From positions 1-28,743 of the IMG/VR virus record IMGVR_UViG_3300012944_000171: a stretch of DNA of 28,743 bases; one strand, written 5' to 3'. Both the position numbers and the translations under genes were made by a program. Below, piece by piece: positions 13,418 to 20,686 of the stretch (its first letter is position 1; every line of letters starts with the position of its first letter). The DNA comes from a virus. The notes under the pieces were generated by a model. It did no database searches. It saw only the letters and a program-made list of their open reading frames with translations, and was not told the origin of the DNA.

Positions 13418-14227
13418 ATGCAGAGCCCATTCAGCAAGAAGAAGATAAACCAAGATTGGTTGAATAAGATTGCAGAGGAGACTGAATGTACATCCGATGC
13501 ACCGGAGTTGGCACGTTGTGACTTCCACAATCTCTTTGTCATAGACGATATGCAAAGAGGGAGAAAATACCACAAGATCTTATCCGAAGGTAATGCCACA
13601 CTAGTGGCAACAGCCTTCACTGAAGCACAGTTTCATTGTTGGAAACGTGTTCCCGATGAACCTGAGACAACCGCCATACAAAGTACAACTGATGTAGTGA
13701 CTAGTCCTGAAGAAATATTTACAGTAAAAGAAGGAAAGAAAATATCATTAGGCTTTGCCTATGATCTATCCCCTCCTGTGCGTAAGAGAGAACTTCCTCC
13801 TGCTCCGCCTATCAGCGTGAGCGAGTCTCTCGTCATCGCAATCCCCAAAGAAGATCAACTAACCACCACTGAATGGGTCGAAGCCAATAGACATCGTAAT
13901 CGTTACGATCATTGGGCTAAGATCAAAGGTGAACTGTGGAAAGTACCATCTGACCATTTCTATTCTCTTGACAAATTCATGGGAAATGGTAAAGTATTCA
14001 AACGTAGCCGAGTGTTGCTTGAAGTACCGTTGAAGATGCTATATCGCAATGGTTCGCACACTCACATCGAACGAGTTATTCCCACACAAGAAGCCTACAT
14101 GTACATGGGTGTACGTGCGTTCTGGGAACCTCAGATCGATGGAGGCTACTATTTTCAACCCATGCCCATTTACAACAACAGTAGTCTGAATAGAAAATAC
14201 TATTGCTATACCAAACTGGAGGATTAA
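13418..14227 (+). CDS. Gamma-glutamylcyclotransferase/AIG2-like protein (269 aa)
   Basis: The ATG at 13418 has GGAG eight bases upstream. The segment NLFVIDDMQRGRKYHKIL then LVATAF (about residues 38-68) resembles the YGTL-x-x-G opening of the GGCT/AIG2 fold. GELWKVPSDHFYSLDKFMG followed by FKRSRVLLEV (about 170-200) matches the family's G-x-x-Y/W-x-V, then LD-x-x-E/M-G, then Y-x-R pattern. Known members cleave gamma-glutamyl amines or dipeptides to release 5-oxoproline. The usual YG loop is replaced by ID, so activity is uncertain. Its stop is followed at once, in the same frame, by the primase-helicase, which lacks an ATG. With the possible amidotransferase upstream, glutamine or glutamyl chemistry is a tentative theme. 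Confidence 0.7.
   Translation: MQSPFSKKKINQDWLNKIAEETECTSDAPELARCDFHNLFVIDDMQRGRKYHKILSEGNATLVATAFTEAQFHCWKRVPDEPETTAIQSTTDVVTSPEEIFTVKEGKKISLGFAYDLSPPVRKRELPPAPPISVSESLVIAIPKEDQLTTTEWVEANRHRNRYDHWAKIKGELWKVPSDHFYSLDKFMGNGKVFKRSRVLLEVPLKMLYRNGSHTHIERVIPTQEAYMYMGVRAFWEPQIDGGYYFQPMPIYNNSSLNRKYYCYTKLED
14218..14222 (+). promoter_or_regulatory. Shine-Dalgarno GGAGG that selects an ACG start
   Basis: GGAGG ends five bases before an ACG codon at 14228. No ATG, GTG or TTG occurs in frame before the zinc finger of the primase-helicase, so this site points to ACG initiation, unless the TAA at 14225 is read through. Confidence 0.6.
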
Positions 14228-15757
14228 ACGAGTACAATCATTGAACAACACATTCCCTGTGACCGTTGTGGTTCTTCAGATGCTAAGTGTATTTGGGACG
14301 ACGATCATGGGTTTTGTTTCTCTTGTCAACACTATTTTCCTCCAAGGGGATCGGAGCGATCCGAAGCCAAGGAATATACATATGAGTATGTTCCTTGGCG
14401 TGGGGTAACAAGAGAGACAATGCAATTCTACGGCACCAAGACTAAAGTCGATGGTGATGGTAAACCCATTGAGATTATATTTCCTTATCCTAACAATGCT
14501 AATAAGATTAGAAAGATTGCGGATAAAGAGTTTAGAACTGAGGGTGATACAGCCAAAGCCGGTTTATTTGGTCGTGATAAATTCTCGGCCGGTAGTAGCA
14601 AGTTCGTTACTATCTGTGAAGGAGAACTCGATGCTCAATCGCTCTATCAAACTCTCCACTCTCCTGTGGTCAGCGTTCGTAGCAGTACTACTGCTGCTAG
14701 CGACGTTGCTTTGGATCGATCCTGGGTTGACTCTTTCGAGAGGATATACCTCTGCTTTGATAACGACAGAGCAGGCAAAGAAGCTTTATCACTCGTTGCC
14801 CGGTTATTCGACTATAACCGAGTATTTCAAGTAAAGCTTTCCAAAAGGAAAGATCCGAATGAATATATCCAGGCAGGTGAGGCAGCAGAGTTAAAGCATA
14901 TCTGGTGGAACTCCAAGAATTACCTGCCTGATACTATTGTTTCTTCCTTTGAAGAGTTTGAAGAAATACTAAGTACTGATCTACAGTACGGTTTCCCATA
15001 TCCGTGGCAAACACTTACGGATATGACTTATGGTATCCGAACATCGGAGTCTGTTCTTATTACTGCAATGGAAGGCGTGGGCAAGACAGAGTTCATGCAC
15101 GCCATTGAGTATAAGTTCCTAAAGGAGACTGATGAAAATGTTGCAAGTATCTTCCTCGAAGAACCAAAGCGAAGACATCTTCAGAGCATTGCGAGTCTTG
15201 AGCTCGGTAGACCTGCGCATATTCCCGCGCCTGATCTATCACAAACTGATATCATGGCTGCTGTCCGAAAAGCTATACAGACGGATAGCCGTTACCACCT
15301 GTACAACCACTTTGGGAGTGTGGATCCAGACACACTACTCGACGCAATTCGGTTTCTCCGTACTGCCCGTGGCTGTAGGCGTATCCTGTGCGACGGTATT
15401 ACTCTGGGGGTTAGCGGTCTTCAAGGAGAAGATGAGAGGAAAGCTCTCGATTACCTCACTAACAGATTAGAAATGATGGTGAAGGAATTAGACTTTTCTT
15501 TCATCTTCAGTAGCCACGTGAATGATAACTATCAAACACGTGGTTCCCGTAATACTTCTAAGGTTGCGGATATCCGTATTGATTTAACTAGGGACTTGAC
15601 CAATGCCGACAACACCATCAGAAACACCACAGATATCTCAGTCTCAAAGAACAGATTCTGTGGACGAACTGGACCTGCTGGTCGACTCTTATTTAACCCT
15701 AACACGTATTCCTACGTGGAGGCAGCCAATGACAACCAACGGGAGATGGCAGCGTGA
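14228..15757 (+). CDS. T7 gp4-like primase-helicase
   Basis: A bifunctional replication enzyme that unwinds DNA 5' to 3' and makes RNA primers. Counting ACG (14228) as residue 1, a zinc finger (HIPCDRCGSSD, then FCFSC; Cys 11, 14, 30, 33) closely matches the T7 gp4 N-terminus. It is followed by WRGVTRETMQFYG, a TOPRIM domain with EGE (near 131) and DND (near 178), Walker A GVGKT (near 285), a Walker-B-like segment ILCDG, a FIFSSH motif, and NRFCGRTG bearing the likely arginine finger. The length of 509 is close to T7 gp4 (566). An internal ATG at 14420 (residue 65) is in the same place as the start of T7 gp4B, the helicase-only form. The start codon is near-cognate; see findings. Confidence 0.93.
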   Translation, partial: TSTIIEQHIPCDRCGSSDAKCIWDDDHGFCFSCQHYFPPRGSERSEAKEYTYEYVPWRGVTRETMQFYGTKTKVDGDGKPIEIIFPYPNNANKIRKIADKEFRTEGDTAKAGLFGRDKFSAGSSKFVTICEGELDAQSLYQTLHSPVVSVRSSTTAASDVALDRSWVDSFERIYLCFDNDRAGKEALSLVARLFDYNRVFQVKLSKRKDPNEYIQAGEAAELKHIWWNSKNYLPDTIVSSFEEFEEILSTDLQYGFPYPWQTLTDMTYGIRTSESVLITAMEGVGKTEFMHAIEYKFLKETDENVASIFLEEPKRRHLQSIASLELGRPAHIPAPDLSQTDIMAAVRKAIQTDSRYHLYNHFGSVDPDTLLDAIRFLRTARGCRRILCDGITLGVSGLQGEDERKALDYLTNRLEMMVKELDFSFIFSSHVNDNYQTRGSRNTSKVADIRIDLTRDLTNADNTIRNTTDISVSKNRFCGRTGPAGRLLFNPNTYSYVEAANDNQREMAA

Positions 15758-16031
15758 AACTCCTCACTATTGCACTTGCGGCAATGTTCATATCTTTCAC
15801 TGCACATGCAGGAACTGCGAAGCAATCCGAATTGAATTGGTTAGAGACAATCATTCAAACTCTGACAGGAACGCAGGCCACGACGGAGAACCCAAAGACT
15901 ATTCATACGACCATAAGAAAAAGCCACCTCCACAAACATGGCCACCGACATGCCAGTACAATCCACAAGTCCCATGCATCTGCTGGGGTTACGAAATCCC
16001 CTGTCCACACAAAGAACGAAAAACTCTATGA
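15729..16031 (+). CDS. Cys-rich protein in a double-coded region (100 aa)
   Basis: A perfect GGAGG (15718-15722) lies six bases before the ATG at 15729, inside the end of the helicase gene. The product has CTCG and CTCRNC (about residues 19-32), a likely zinc ribbon, then a charged, Pro-rich part and a second Cys cluster, VPCICWGYEIPCPHK, near the C-terminus. Most of it is read in another frame by the secreted-protein gene at 15754. The Cys spacing and ribosome site argue that it is real. No family is recognised. Confidence 0.6.
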   Translation: MTTNGRWQRETPHYCTCGNVHIFHCTCRNCEAIRIELVRDNHSNSDRNAGHDGEPKDYSYDHKKKPPPQTWPPTCQYNPQVPCICWGYEIPCPHKERKTL

Positions 16032-16095
16032 AGAGTTCCAAATCTGGTACTACAAACAATTATTCAACCCTATGGCACCAGAGTATCAAAAATGA
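15754..16095 (+). CDS. Exported His-rich protein, GTG start (113 aa)
   Basis: GGGAG lies eight bases before the GTG at 15754. The first 19 residues (MKLLTIALAAMFISFTAHA) form a classic signal peptide, so the product should be exported to the periplasm. The mature part has a His/Lys/Thr-rich middle (SHLHKHGHRHAST) that could bind metal and an aromatic C-terminal helix. It is nested for 278 bases with the Cys-rich gene at 15729 in a different frame. There is no lipobox, so it is not an obvious spanin. Confidence 0.65.
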   Translation: MKLLTIALAAMFISFTAHAGTAKQSELNWLETIIQTLTGTQATTENPKTIHTTIRKSHLHKHGHRHASTIHKSHASAGVTKSPVHTKNEKLYEEFQIWYYKQLFNPMAPEYQK

Positions 16096-16268
16096 ACAAG
16101 CTACGACAAATTGTTGAGATTGCGCGTCTTAATATGAACGATAGAGGAGACACTACAATACCTCGATTTTACATTATGAAAGCAATTGCAACAATGGAAG
16201 ACGCTGAATTCAGAGATCTTTCTCGAATTATAAGCTTGGGATTTACGGAGGACATGCAAGATGTCTAG
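16092..16268 (+). CDS. Small helical protein (58 aa)
   Basis: The ATG at 16092 overlaps the upstream stop (ATGA). The product is a helical 58-residue protein (MNKLRQIVEIARLNMNDRGD) ending in GFTEDMQDV. It overlaps the next gene by eight bases. Protein-like composition and coupling on both sides support it. Function unknown. Confidence 0.65.
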   Translation: MNKLRQIVEIARLNMNDRGDTTIPRFYIMKAIATMEDAEFRDLSRIISLGFTEDMQDV

Positions 16269-16479
16269 TAGGCACATCCTTACGGAAAGCTCAAAGTTTC
16301 CAGGAATGTGGTTGATCTGTTATCCAGATGGAACATTGAGCGATATGCTGAATTATACAAGAGCATACGATTATATAATGGAGGTTAATAATGAATTTGC
16401 ACGAAAAGGAGAAAGAATTGGAGAACTCAGAAAACCAGTCCAACGTCGTAGCCCTAAGCGACGTAGACCGAGCGGATAG
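16261..16479 (+). CDS. Small basic protein (72 aa)
   Basis: GGAGG about nine bases before the ATG at 16261. The first 50 residues look like a small mixed fold (FPGMWLICYPDGTLSDM is strand-turn-helix). The tail is strongly basic (RKPVQRRSPKRRR). The last 89 bases are also read by the next gene in another frame. A possible nucleic-acid-binding tail; no family is recognised. Confidence 0.65.
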   Translation: MSSRHILTESSKFPGMWLICYPDGTLSDMLNYTRAYDYIMEVNNEFARKGERIGELRKPVQRRSPKRRRPSG

Positions 16480-16717
16480 GTATCCAGATTGGTTGACACC
16501 TATGAACAGACTTAGTAAATTTGTAGTTAAAGAACGGGATCGATTTCATCCTAGTCCGTTTTTACCATCCTACACAAAGATTATTAATCATGAAGAGTGT
16601 GTAGAATTGATAGAGCATCACCCTAGTGGGGACACAATACAATATGCTATTGCTAAGGCATTTTGTGTTAAATATATGTTGGTAGAGATAGTAGATGAAT
16701 ATACTGGGACCGTATAA
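16391..16717 (+). CDS. Protein of unknown function (108 aa)
   Basis: TGGAGGT shortly before the ATG at 16391 gives a strong start inside the upstream gene. The N-terminal 30 residues are Glu/Asn/Lys-rich. The remainder has FHPSPFLPSYTKII and a helix around residues 65-95. The next small gene begins inside its last codons. No motif is recognised. Confidence 0.65.
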   Translation: MNLHEKEKELENSENQSNVVALSDVDRADRYPDWLTPMNRLSKFVVKERDRFHPSPFLPSYTKIINHEECVELIEHHPSGDTIQYAIAKAFCVKYMLVEIVDEYTGTV

Positions 16718-16838
16718 TGCTGCTGATTGGAAACTGCTGTTAATATTGAAGAATAACTTCAAGAAGAAGCATTTATACGCTACAGAAACAGCATTAGTGA
16801 AAGAAAAGCAATTATATTTAAAAATAATACATAAATAG
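16695..16838 (+). CDS. Small Lys/Leu-rich protein (47 aa)
   Basis: The ATG at 16695 overlaps the upstream gene by 23 bases, with a GAGAT-like ribosome site ahead. The product is short, basic and helical (DWKLLLILKNNFKKKHLY). It ends this run of overlapping genes; a 169-base gap with a promoter and repeats follows. Function unknown. Confidence 0.5.
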   Translation: MNILGPYNAADWKLLLILKNNFKKKHLYATETALVKEKQLYLKIIHK

Positions 16839-16850
16839 TTAAAATAATGC

Positions 16851-16879
16851 TTGACAAAGGATATTTTATACTGTAGGTT
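16851..16879 (+). promoter_or_regulatory. Possible promoter for the polymerase operon
   Basis: A perfect TTGACA (16851-16856) is followed 17 bases later by TAGGTT (16874-16879), a poor -10 box with TG directly before it. Position, just before the polymerase operon and after the previous gene run, supports a promoter. Confidence 0.5.
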
Positions 16880-16933
16880 AACACCTTCTTCTTTTCCCTT
16901 TTTCTTCTTACAATGAAAATAAGATAGATATAA

Positions 16934-17010
16934 CAGCCGGTATATAAGAGGCGTAATATAACCGCCGATAACCCAAGAGGCGTAATACAGCCGGATAAGG
17001 AGGCGTAGTG
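16934..17010 (+). repeat. Three tandem AAGAGGCGTAATA-type repeats
   Basis: AAGAGGCGTAATA occurs exactly at 16946-16958 and 16975-16987. A variant, AAGGAGGCGTAGTG, at 16997-17010 serves as ribosome site and GTG start of the next gene. Each is preceded by a GCCGG- or GCCGAT-type word (CAGCCGG at 16934 and 16988). Iterons, operator sites and duplicated leader sequences are all possible. Confidence 0.65.
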
Positions 17011-17175
17011 TTAAGATTATTTAAGATTACTGATCAAGACATAATAGCTTTAAGAGAAGTTATTGAAGGTTGTTATTTCTTTGAACCTCAAGATAAGATT
17101 AAAGACTACTATGATAAAGTAGATTACTTTAAACAGTTATTTGCTAAAGATATATTTGAAGAAGATTGTATTTGA
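17008..17175 (+). CDS. Small acidic protein before the polymerase (55 aa)
   Basis: AAGGAGG four bases before a GTG at 17008 gives a 55-residue, Asp/Tyr/Phe-rich helical protein (MLRLFKITDQDIIALRE). Its stop overlaps the TTG start of the DNA polymerase by four bases, so polymerase translation is probably coupled to it. It may act mainly as a leader cistron or as a polymerase partner; no family is recognised. Confidence 0.65.
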   Translation: MLRLFKITDQDIIALREVIEGCYFFEPQDKIKDYYDKVDYFKQLFAKDIFEEDCI

Positions 17176-19109
17176 GAGTAGTTATTGATATAGAAGCCAA
17201 TGGTAAAGATAACCCTACTAAGATATGGGTTATCTGTTGCTTGGATATCGACACTGGTGAACTACATACCTTCAGGAGAGTCAGTGATGATCCCGTACAG
17301 AAAGAAAAGTTTCTGGATTTTAGTAAGTGCGTTGATACTTGGATTGGCCATAATATTATCGCTTATGACCTCCCCGTTCTCTCCTCTCTTCTTTCTCTTC
17401 AAACTCCTCCTATTAATTGTAATCGGTGCATTGACACTCTTATTGTTAGCAAACTTAATAATTACTCCAGAAGACAGGGACACTCTCTAGAGTCTTATGG
17501 AGAAGAGCTAAACTACCCCAAGAACCTCTTCTCCGACTGGTCCAAGTACTCTCAAGAACTGGAGGATCGCTGTGCAACAGACGTTAGACTTGGTCTACTG
17601 GTTTACAATGCTCTGCTCAATAGTTACATTAAGCATAGCTGCAATAAGTCCGCAATCACTCTCGAACAAGAGTTTCAGCAGGATTGCCTGGAGCTTAGCA
17701 ATACTGGCTTTGGGTTTGCCACTCCTAAATGCCATGTTCTTCTAGAGAAGGTAACCAAGGAACTTAAGGAATTAGACGATGACATCGGACGATCCTTTCC
17801 TCCAAGACTTTATTGCATTCGTGAAATCACACCGAAGTACACCAAATACGGGACTCTTAATAGAACGGATTTCAGGTGGGTACCAAGTGGTGATTTATCG
17901 GAGTACAATGGAGGCTCGTTTTGTAGATGTGTATTCAGACCATTCAATCCCAGCTCTCATAAACAAATTATTAGCGTCTTGTCTAGTGCTGGATGGCATC
18001 CAACAAGCAAAACAAAAACACACATTGAGGCCCTCCGCAACAGACAGACTCTCCCAAGCAGGCTTGAGGAGATACAAAAGACCGGGTGGAAGATCAACGA
18101 AGAAAACTTAAGTACTTTACCTTCTACTGCTCCTGGTCCTGCCCGTGCCCTTGCTAGGCGCATCCTCCTTGAGTCCAGACGTCGAACCCTAACTGAATGG
18201 TTGGGGTTAGTATCTAACGACTCGGACCGCATTCATGGACATTTCTTATCCATAGGCGCCTGGACTCATAGGATGGCTCACCAGAAGCCAAACATGGCTA
18301 ATATTCCCAATATCCATGATCTGGATGGAAAGGTTAAGTTGTTGGGAGCAGAGATGCGTGCCTTGTTTATCGCCCCGAAAGGTAGACTTCTAGTCGGGGT
18401 TGATGCTGAAGGAATTCAGCTCCGCATCTTTGCTCACTACATCGACGATGAAGAATTTACTTACGCCCTAGTCCATGGAAAGAAGGAAGACAAAAGTGAC
18501 CCACACAGCCTCAACCAGCGAATATTGGGTAGTGTATGTCGAAGTAGGGCAGCTGCCAAGCGCTTCGTCTATGCGCTTCTCCTCGGTGCGGGAATTGGAA
18601 AACTTTCTGAGATTCTTGGATGTGAACGAACACAGGCGGAAAGTGCTCTTACGAAACTTATGGAGCGTTACACCGGCTTCGACTACCTTAAGAGAACTAC
18701 CATTCCGAGGGATGCTCGTAGAGGCTGGTTTACAGGCTTGGATGGACGACGCGTTAATATACCTGGAGTGGACGTGGGCGAGAGAAGGCATCTGGCTATG
18801 TCTGGGTATCTTCAGTCGGGAGAAGCCATTATAATGAAGAAAGCAAGATTAAGTTGGAAGAAAAAGATTGACTTAATCTTTCCAAAGGAATATAACATAA
18901 AGTTAGTTAACTTCGTACATGATGAGTGGCAAACAGAAACACCTAATGATTTAATGATTGCTCATCAAGTAGCGGAAATACAATGTCAATCTCTAGTAGA
19001 AACAGGAGTAGAACTTAAACTAAAGTGTCCATTAGCAGGTAGCTATGGAGAGAGCCACAATGACCCGAAGACCTGGACGATTGGTAGTAACTGGAAAGTC
19101 ACTCATTAG
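17172..19109 (+). CDS. T7-like family A DNA polymerase
   Basis: The replicative polymerase with 3'-5' proofreading. Counting the TTG at 17172 as residue 1, the exonuclease motifs are VIDIEAN (D6, E8), GHNIIAYD (about 59-66) and CATDVRL (D137). Polymerase motifs: A, GVDAEGIQLR (D411); B, RAAAKRFVYALLLGAG (about 459-474, with the fingers Lys and Tyr); C, FVHDEW (H583, D584, E585). All are in T7 gp5 order. It has 645 residues against 704 in T7 gp5, so some thumb or loop sequence is shorter. No ATG is available; TTG at 17172 has GAAGAAG seven bases ahead, and TTG at 17166 is the alternative. T7 gp5 uses host thioredoxin for processivity; whether this one does is not visible. Confidence 0.95.
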   Translation: MRVVIDIEANGKDNPTKIWVICCLDIDTGELHTFRRVSDDPVQKEKFLDFSKCVDTWIGHNIIAYDLPVLSSLLSLQTPPINCNRCIDTLIVSKLNNYSRRQGHSLESYGEELNYPKNLFSDWSKYSQELEDRCATDVRLGLLVYNALLNSYIKHSCNKSAITLEQEFQQDCLELSNTGFGFATPKCHVLLEKVTKELKELDDDIGRSFPPRLYCIREITPKYTKYGTLNRTDFRWVPSGDLSEYNGGSFCRCVFRPFNPSSHKQIISVLSSAGWHPTSKTKTHIEALRNRQTLPSRLEEIQKTGWKINEENLSTLPSTAPGPARALARRILLESRRRTLTEWLGLVSNDSDRIHGHFLSIGAWTHRMAHQKPNMANIPNIHDLDGKVKLLGAEMRALFIAPKGRLLVGVDAEGIQLRIFAHYIDDEEFTYALVHGKKEDKSDPHSLNQRILGSVCRSRAAAKRFVYALLLGAGIGKLSEILGCERTQAESALTKLMERYTGFDYLKRTTIPRDARRGWFTGLDGRRVNIPGVDVGERRHLAMSGYLQSGEAIIMKKARLSWKKKIDLIFPKEYNIKLVNFVHDEWQTETPNDLMIAHQVAEIQCQSLVETGVELKLKCPLAGSYGESHNDPKTWTIGSNWKVTH

Positions 19110-19266
19110 TTGTCAAGGAAAGAAAAGATATAGATCGGAAGGTGAAGCAAGAAATGCAAGAGCTAGATACCTTAAACAATATGGAGAAAACGGAACTAAC
19201 GTTTACCACTGTCCAGTCTGTTTTGGCTGGCACTTAACAAGAAGGCAATATAAAAGAAAGAAATGA
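19060..19266 (+). CDS. WHLT-type zinc-ribbon protein (68 aa)
   Basis: The C-terminus carries VYHCPVCFGWHLTRRQYKRKK, and an earlier Cys lies in SCQGKKRYRSEGEA. This C...C-P-x-C-x-x-W-H-L-T pattern is a widespread small phage/bacterial zinc ribbon of unknown role. The basic tail suggests nucleic-acid binding. A GGAGAGAG region precedes the ATG at 19060; an ATG at 19045 would add five residues. It overlaps the end of the polymerase gene. Confidence 0.8.
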   Translation: MTRRPGRLVVTGKSLISCQGKKRYRSEGEARNARARYLKQYGENGTNVYHCPVCFGWHLTRRQYKRKK

Positions 19267-19433
19267 AAACATATACATTTGAATTTGAATATATGGTACC
19301 AGAGTTTGCTACTGTGACTGTGGAGACCAAAGAAGATGAGATGCCAAAGATTAAGGATTTGGCAATGGCAGAGTTTACCCGGATGTACCCAGAAGCCATT
19401 GATCCGGAGATTGTTAATACTACCAGTGACTGA
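19263..19433 (+). CDS. Small acidic protein before SSB (56 aa)
   Basis: The ATG at 19263 overlaps the previous stop (ATGA). An acidic, 56-residue protein with a strand-rich first half (YTFEFEYMVPEFATVTVE) and a helical second half (KIKDLAMAEFTRMYPE). Its last bases overlap the GTG start of the SSB gene. Function unknown. Confidence 0.7.
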   Translation: MKTYTFEFEYMVPEFATVTVETKEDEMPKIKDLAMAEFTRMYPEAIDPEIVNTTSD

Positions 19434-19908
19434 ATACGTTTATTTAAGTGGTAAGTGTAAGTGGTGTAAGACTACTGCACCTAATCAATTCGGAGATTGG
19501 AAGACTGACCTTTATCCAGATGATAAATCTTTAACAAAGATTATGGAACTTAAGGCAAGAGGTCTTAAGAATACTCTGAAGAAAGATGAAGATGGGCCGT
19601 TCATAGCCTTCAAACGTCCCATGACAAAGATGATGAAAGGCAGAGCAGTTAACTTTACAAATCCAGTAGTGCTTAATAAAGATGGAGTTCCTATTAATGA
19701 AGCAATAGGCAATGGTTCGGAAGTTACACTTAAACTATTGATTTATCCATTTATGTCTCCTGGTGGTGCCAAAGGTATTGGTGCTAGATGGGAGTCAGTG
19801 CGAGTAGATAACTTAGTTCCCTGGGAACTGAAAGACTTCGCAGAACCAGCCGAAAGAGAAGCTATCTTTGGACTTAAAGAAGCACCTAAAGGTGATTATA
19901 ACTTTTAA
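19426..19908 (+). CDS. gp2.5-like single-stranded DNA-binding protein
   Basis: The pattern VYLSGKCKWCKTTAPNQFGDWKTDLY, then ARGLKNTLKKDEDGPFIAFKRP, then IGNGSEVTLKLLIYPF and VRVDNLVPWE follows the OB-fold ssDNA-binding family of T7-like and cyanophages. It would coat unwound strands and bind polymerase and helicase. The C-terminus ends in a phenylalanine (KGDYNF), as in T7 gp2.5, whose terminal Phe contacts partners, though the acidic tail is short. The frame is open from 19336, but homology begins near the GTG at 19426, which overlaps the previous stop by eight bases. It lies directly after the polymerase, as expected for a replication protein. Confidence 0.8.
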   Translation: MTEYVYLSGKCKWCKTTAPNQFGDWKTDLYPDDKSLTKIMELKARGLKNTLKKDEDGPFIAFKRPMTKMMKGRAVNFTNPVVLNKDGVPINEAIGNGSEVTLKLLIYPFMSPGGAKGIGARWESVRVDNLVPWELKDFAEPAEREAIFGLKEAPKGDYNF

Positions 19909-19924
19909 TAATAAGGAGAATAAC

Positions 19925-20134
19925 ATGTATCTTACTACAGAGAAGATTAACATCAACGATGCGGACTCAACACGTTCTCACTATGTGAGAGCATGGTCCA
20001 CCCGAGAAGCAGCTGAGGATTATGCTAAGCGTAAGGCTCAGGCTAACAATGGTGCACCCGAGTCCCAGGTATTCATGCTTATTTCTACTACCAAGACTTC
20101 AGGTGTCTATGAGTCTGAGGTTAAACTAGTCTAA
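19925..20134 (+). CDS. Small protein, paralogue 1 of 3 (69 aa)
   Basis: AAGGAG six bases before the ATG at 19925 sets the start within a longer open frame. The fold looks like strand-helix-strand: TREAAEDYAKRKAQANN helix, then QVFMLISTTK strand. The next two genes share the same plan: x-E-A, an Ala-rich helix, a strand ending in a basic residue, and an acidic end. Function unknown. Confidence 0.75.
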   Translation: MYLTTEKININDADSTRSHYVRAWSTREAAEDYAKRKAQANNGAPESQVFMLISTTKTSGVYESEVKLV

Positions 20135-20156
20135 AAACAAGAAGGAAACAAGACCA

Positions 20157-20366
20157 ATGTCTTTACCCGTTAAAGAACAATGGATGGATGGTGATTGTTT
20201 TAATCGGTTTAACACCAGAGAAGAAGCCATTGCATCTGCTACTGCACATGCACAGCGTGGACAGTATGATGTGCTGATCTGGAGGTCCGTGGCTGTTGCC
20301 CGGTATCCGTTTTCCGCAATCACTATTGAGGAGATTGTACCAGCGGTGGCACAAGCCTCAAGTTAA
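20157..20366 (+). CDS. Small protein, paralogue 2 of 3 (69 aa)
   Basis: AAGGAAAC before the ATG at 20157. It contains TREEAIASATAHAQRG, then DVLIWRSVAVARYP and TIEEIVP. These align by eye with gene 3 (DAVTKKAAMAAKN, YLVLKAIKRVSIP, TITDLV) and more loosely with gene 1. They are probably tandem duplicates after the SSB gene. Function unknown. Confidence 0.75.
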   Translation: MSLPVKEQWMDGDCFNRFNTREEAIASATAHAQRGQYDVLIWRSVAVARYPFSAITIEEIVPAVAQASS

Positions 20367-20383
20367 TGTAGAAAGTATTCCAA

Positions 20384-20686
20384 ATGTCTAATTCATTTGA
20401 AGATTTTTGGGATGAAGATGAAGATTATTTTTGTGAGTGTTGCGAATGTTTCACTTGCATTTGTTCAAAAGAGGAGACTAACATGACTATTGATTTCACG
20501 AAACCAGTTTACCTTGCCAGCTGCTTTGACGCTTGTGGCTTGACGAATGATCTGGATGCAGTCACCAAGAAGGCAGCCATGGCTGCGAAGAACGATCGAG
20601 AAGGGGATGATTATCTCGTCCTTAAGGCGATCAAACGTGTAAGCATTCCAATGACGGATGCCACCATTACTGATCTTGTTGCCTGA
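20384..20686 (+). CDS. Small protein, paralogue 3 of 3, with acidic Cys-rich extension (100 or 67 aa)
   Basis: GAGGAG six bases before an ATG at 20483 marks a good internal start, giving a 67-residue copy of the paralogue family (MTIDFTKPVYLASCF). The frame is open back to an ATG at 20384, adding a very acidic stretch (EDFWDEDEDYFCECCECF) with seven cysteines. Either the two frames fused after losing a stop, or both forms are made. The extension is unlike the rest and may bind metal. Confidence 0.7.
   Translation: MSNSFEDFWDEDEDYFCECCECFTCICSKEETNMTIDFTKPVYLASCFDACGLTNDLDAVTKKAAMAAKNDREGDDYLVLKAIKRVSIPMTDATITDLVA

Noticed and set aside
15729-16095. Overlapping spanin pair (Rz/Rz1 type)
   Set aside because: The nested exported protein has no lipobox cysteine and the outer frame has no transmembrane anchor.
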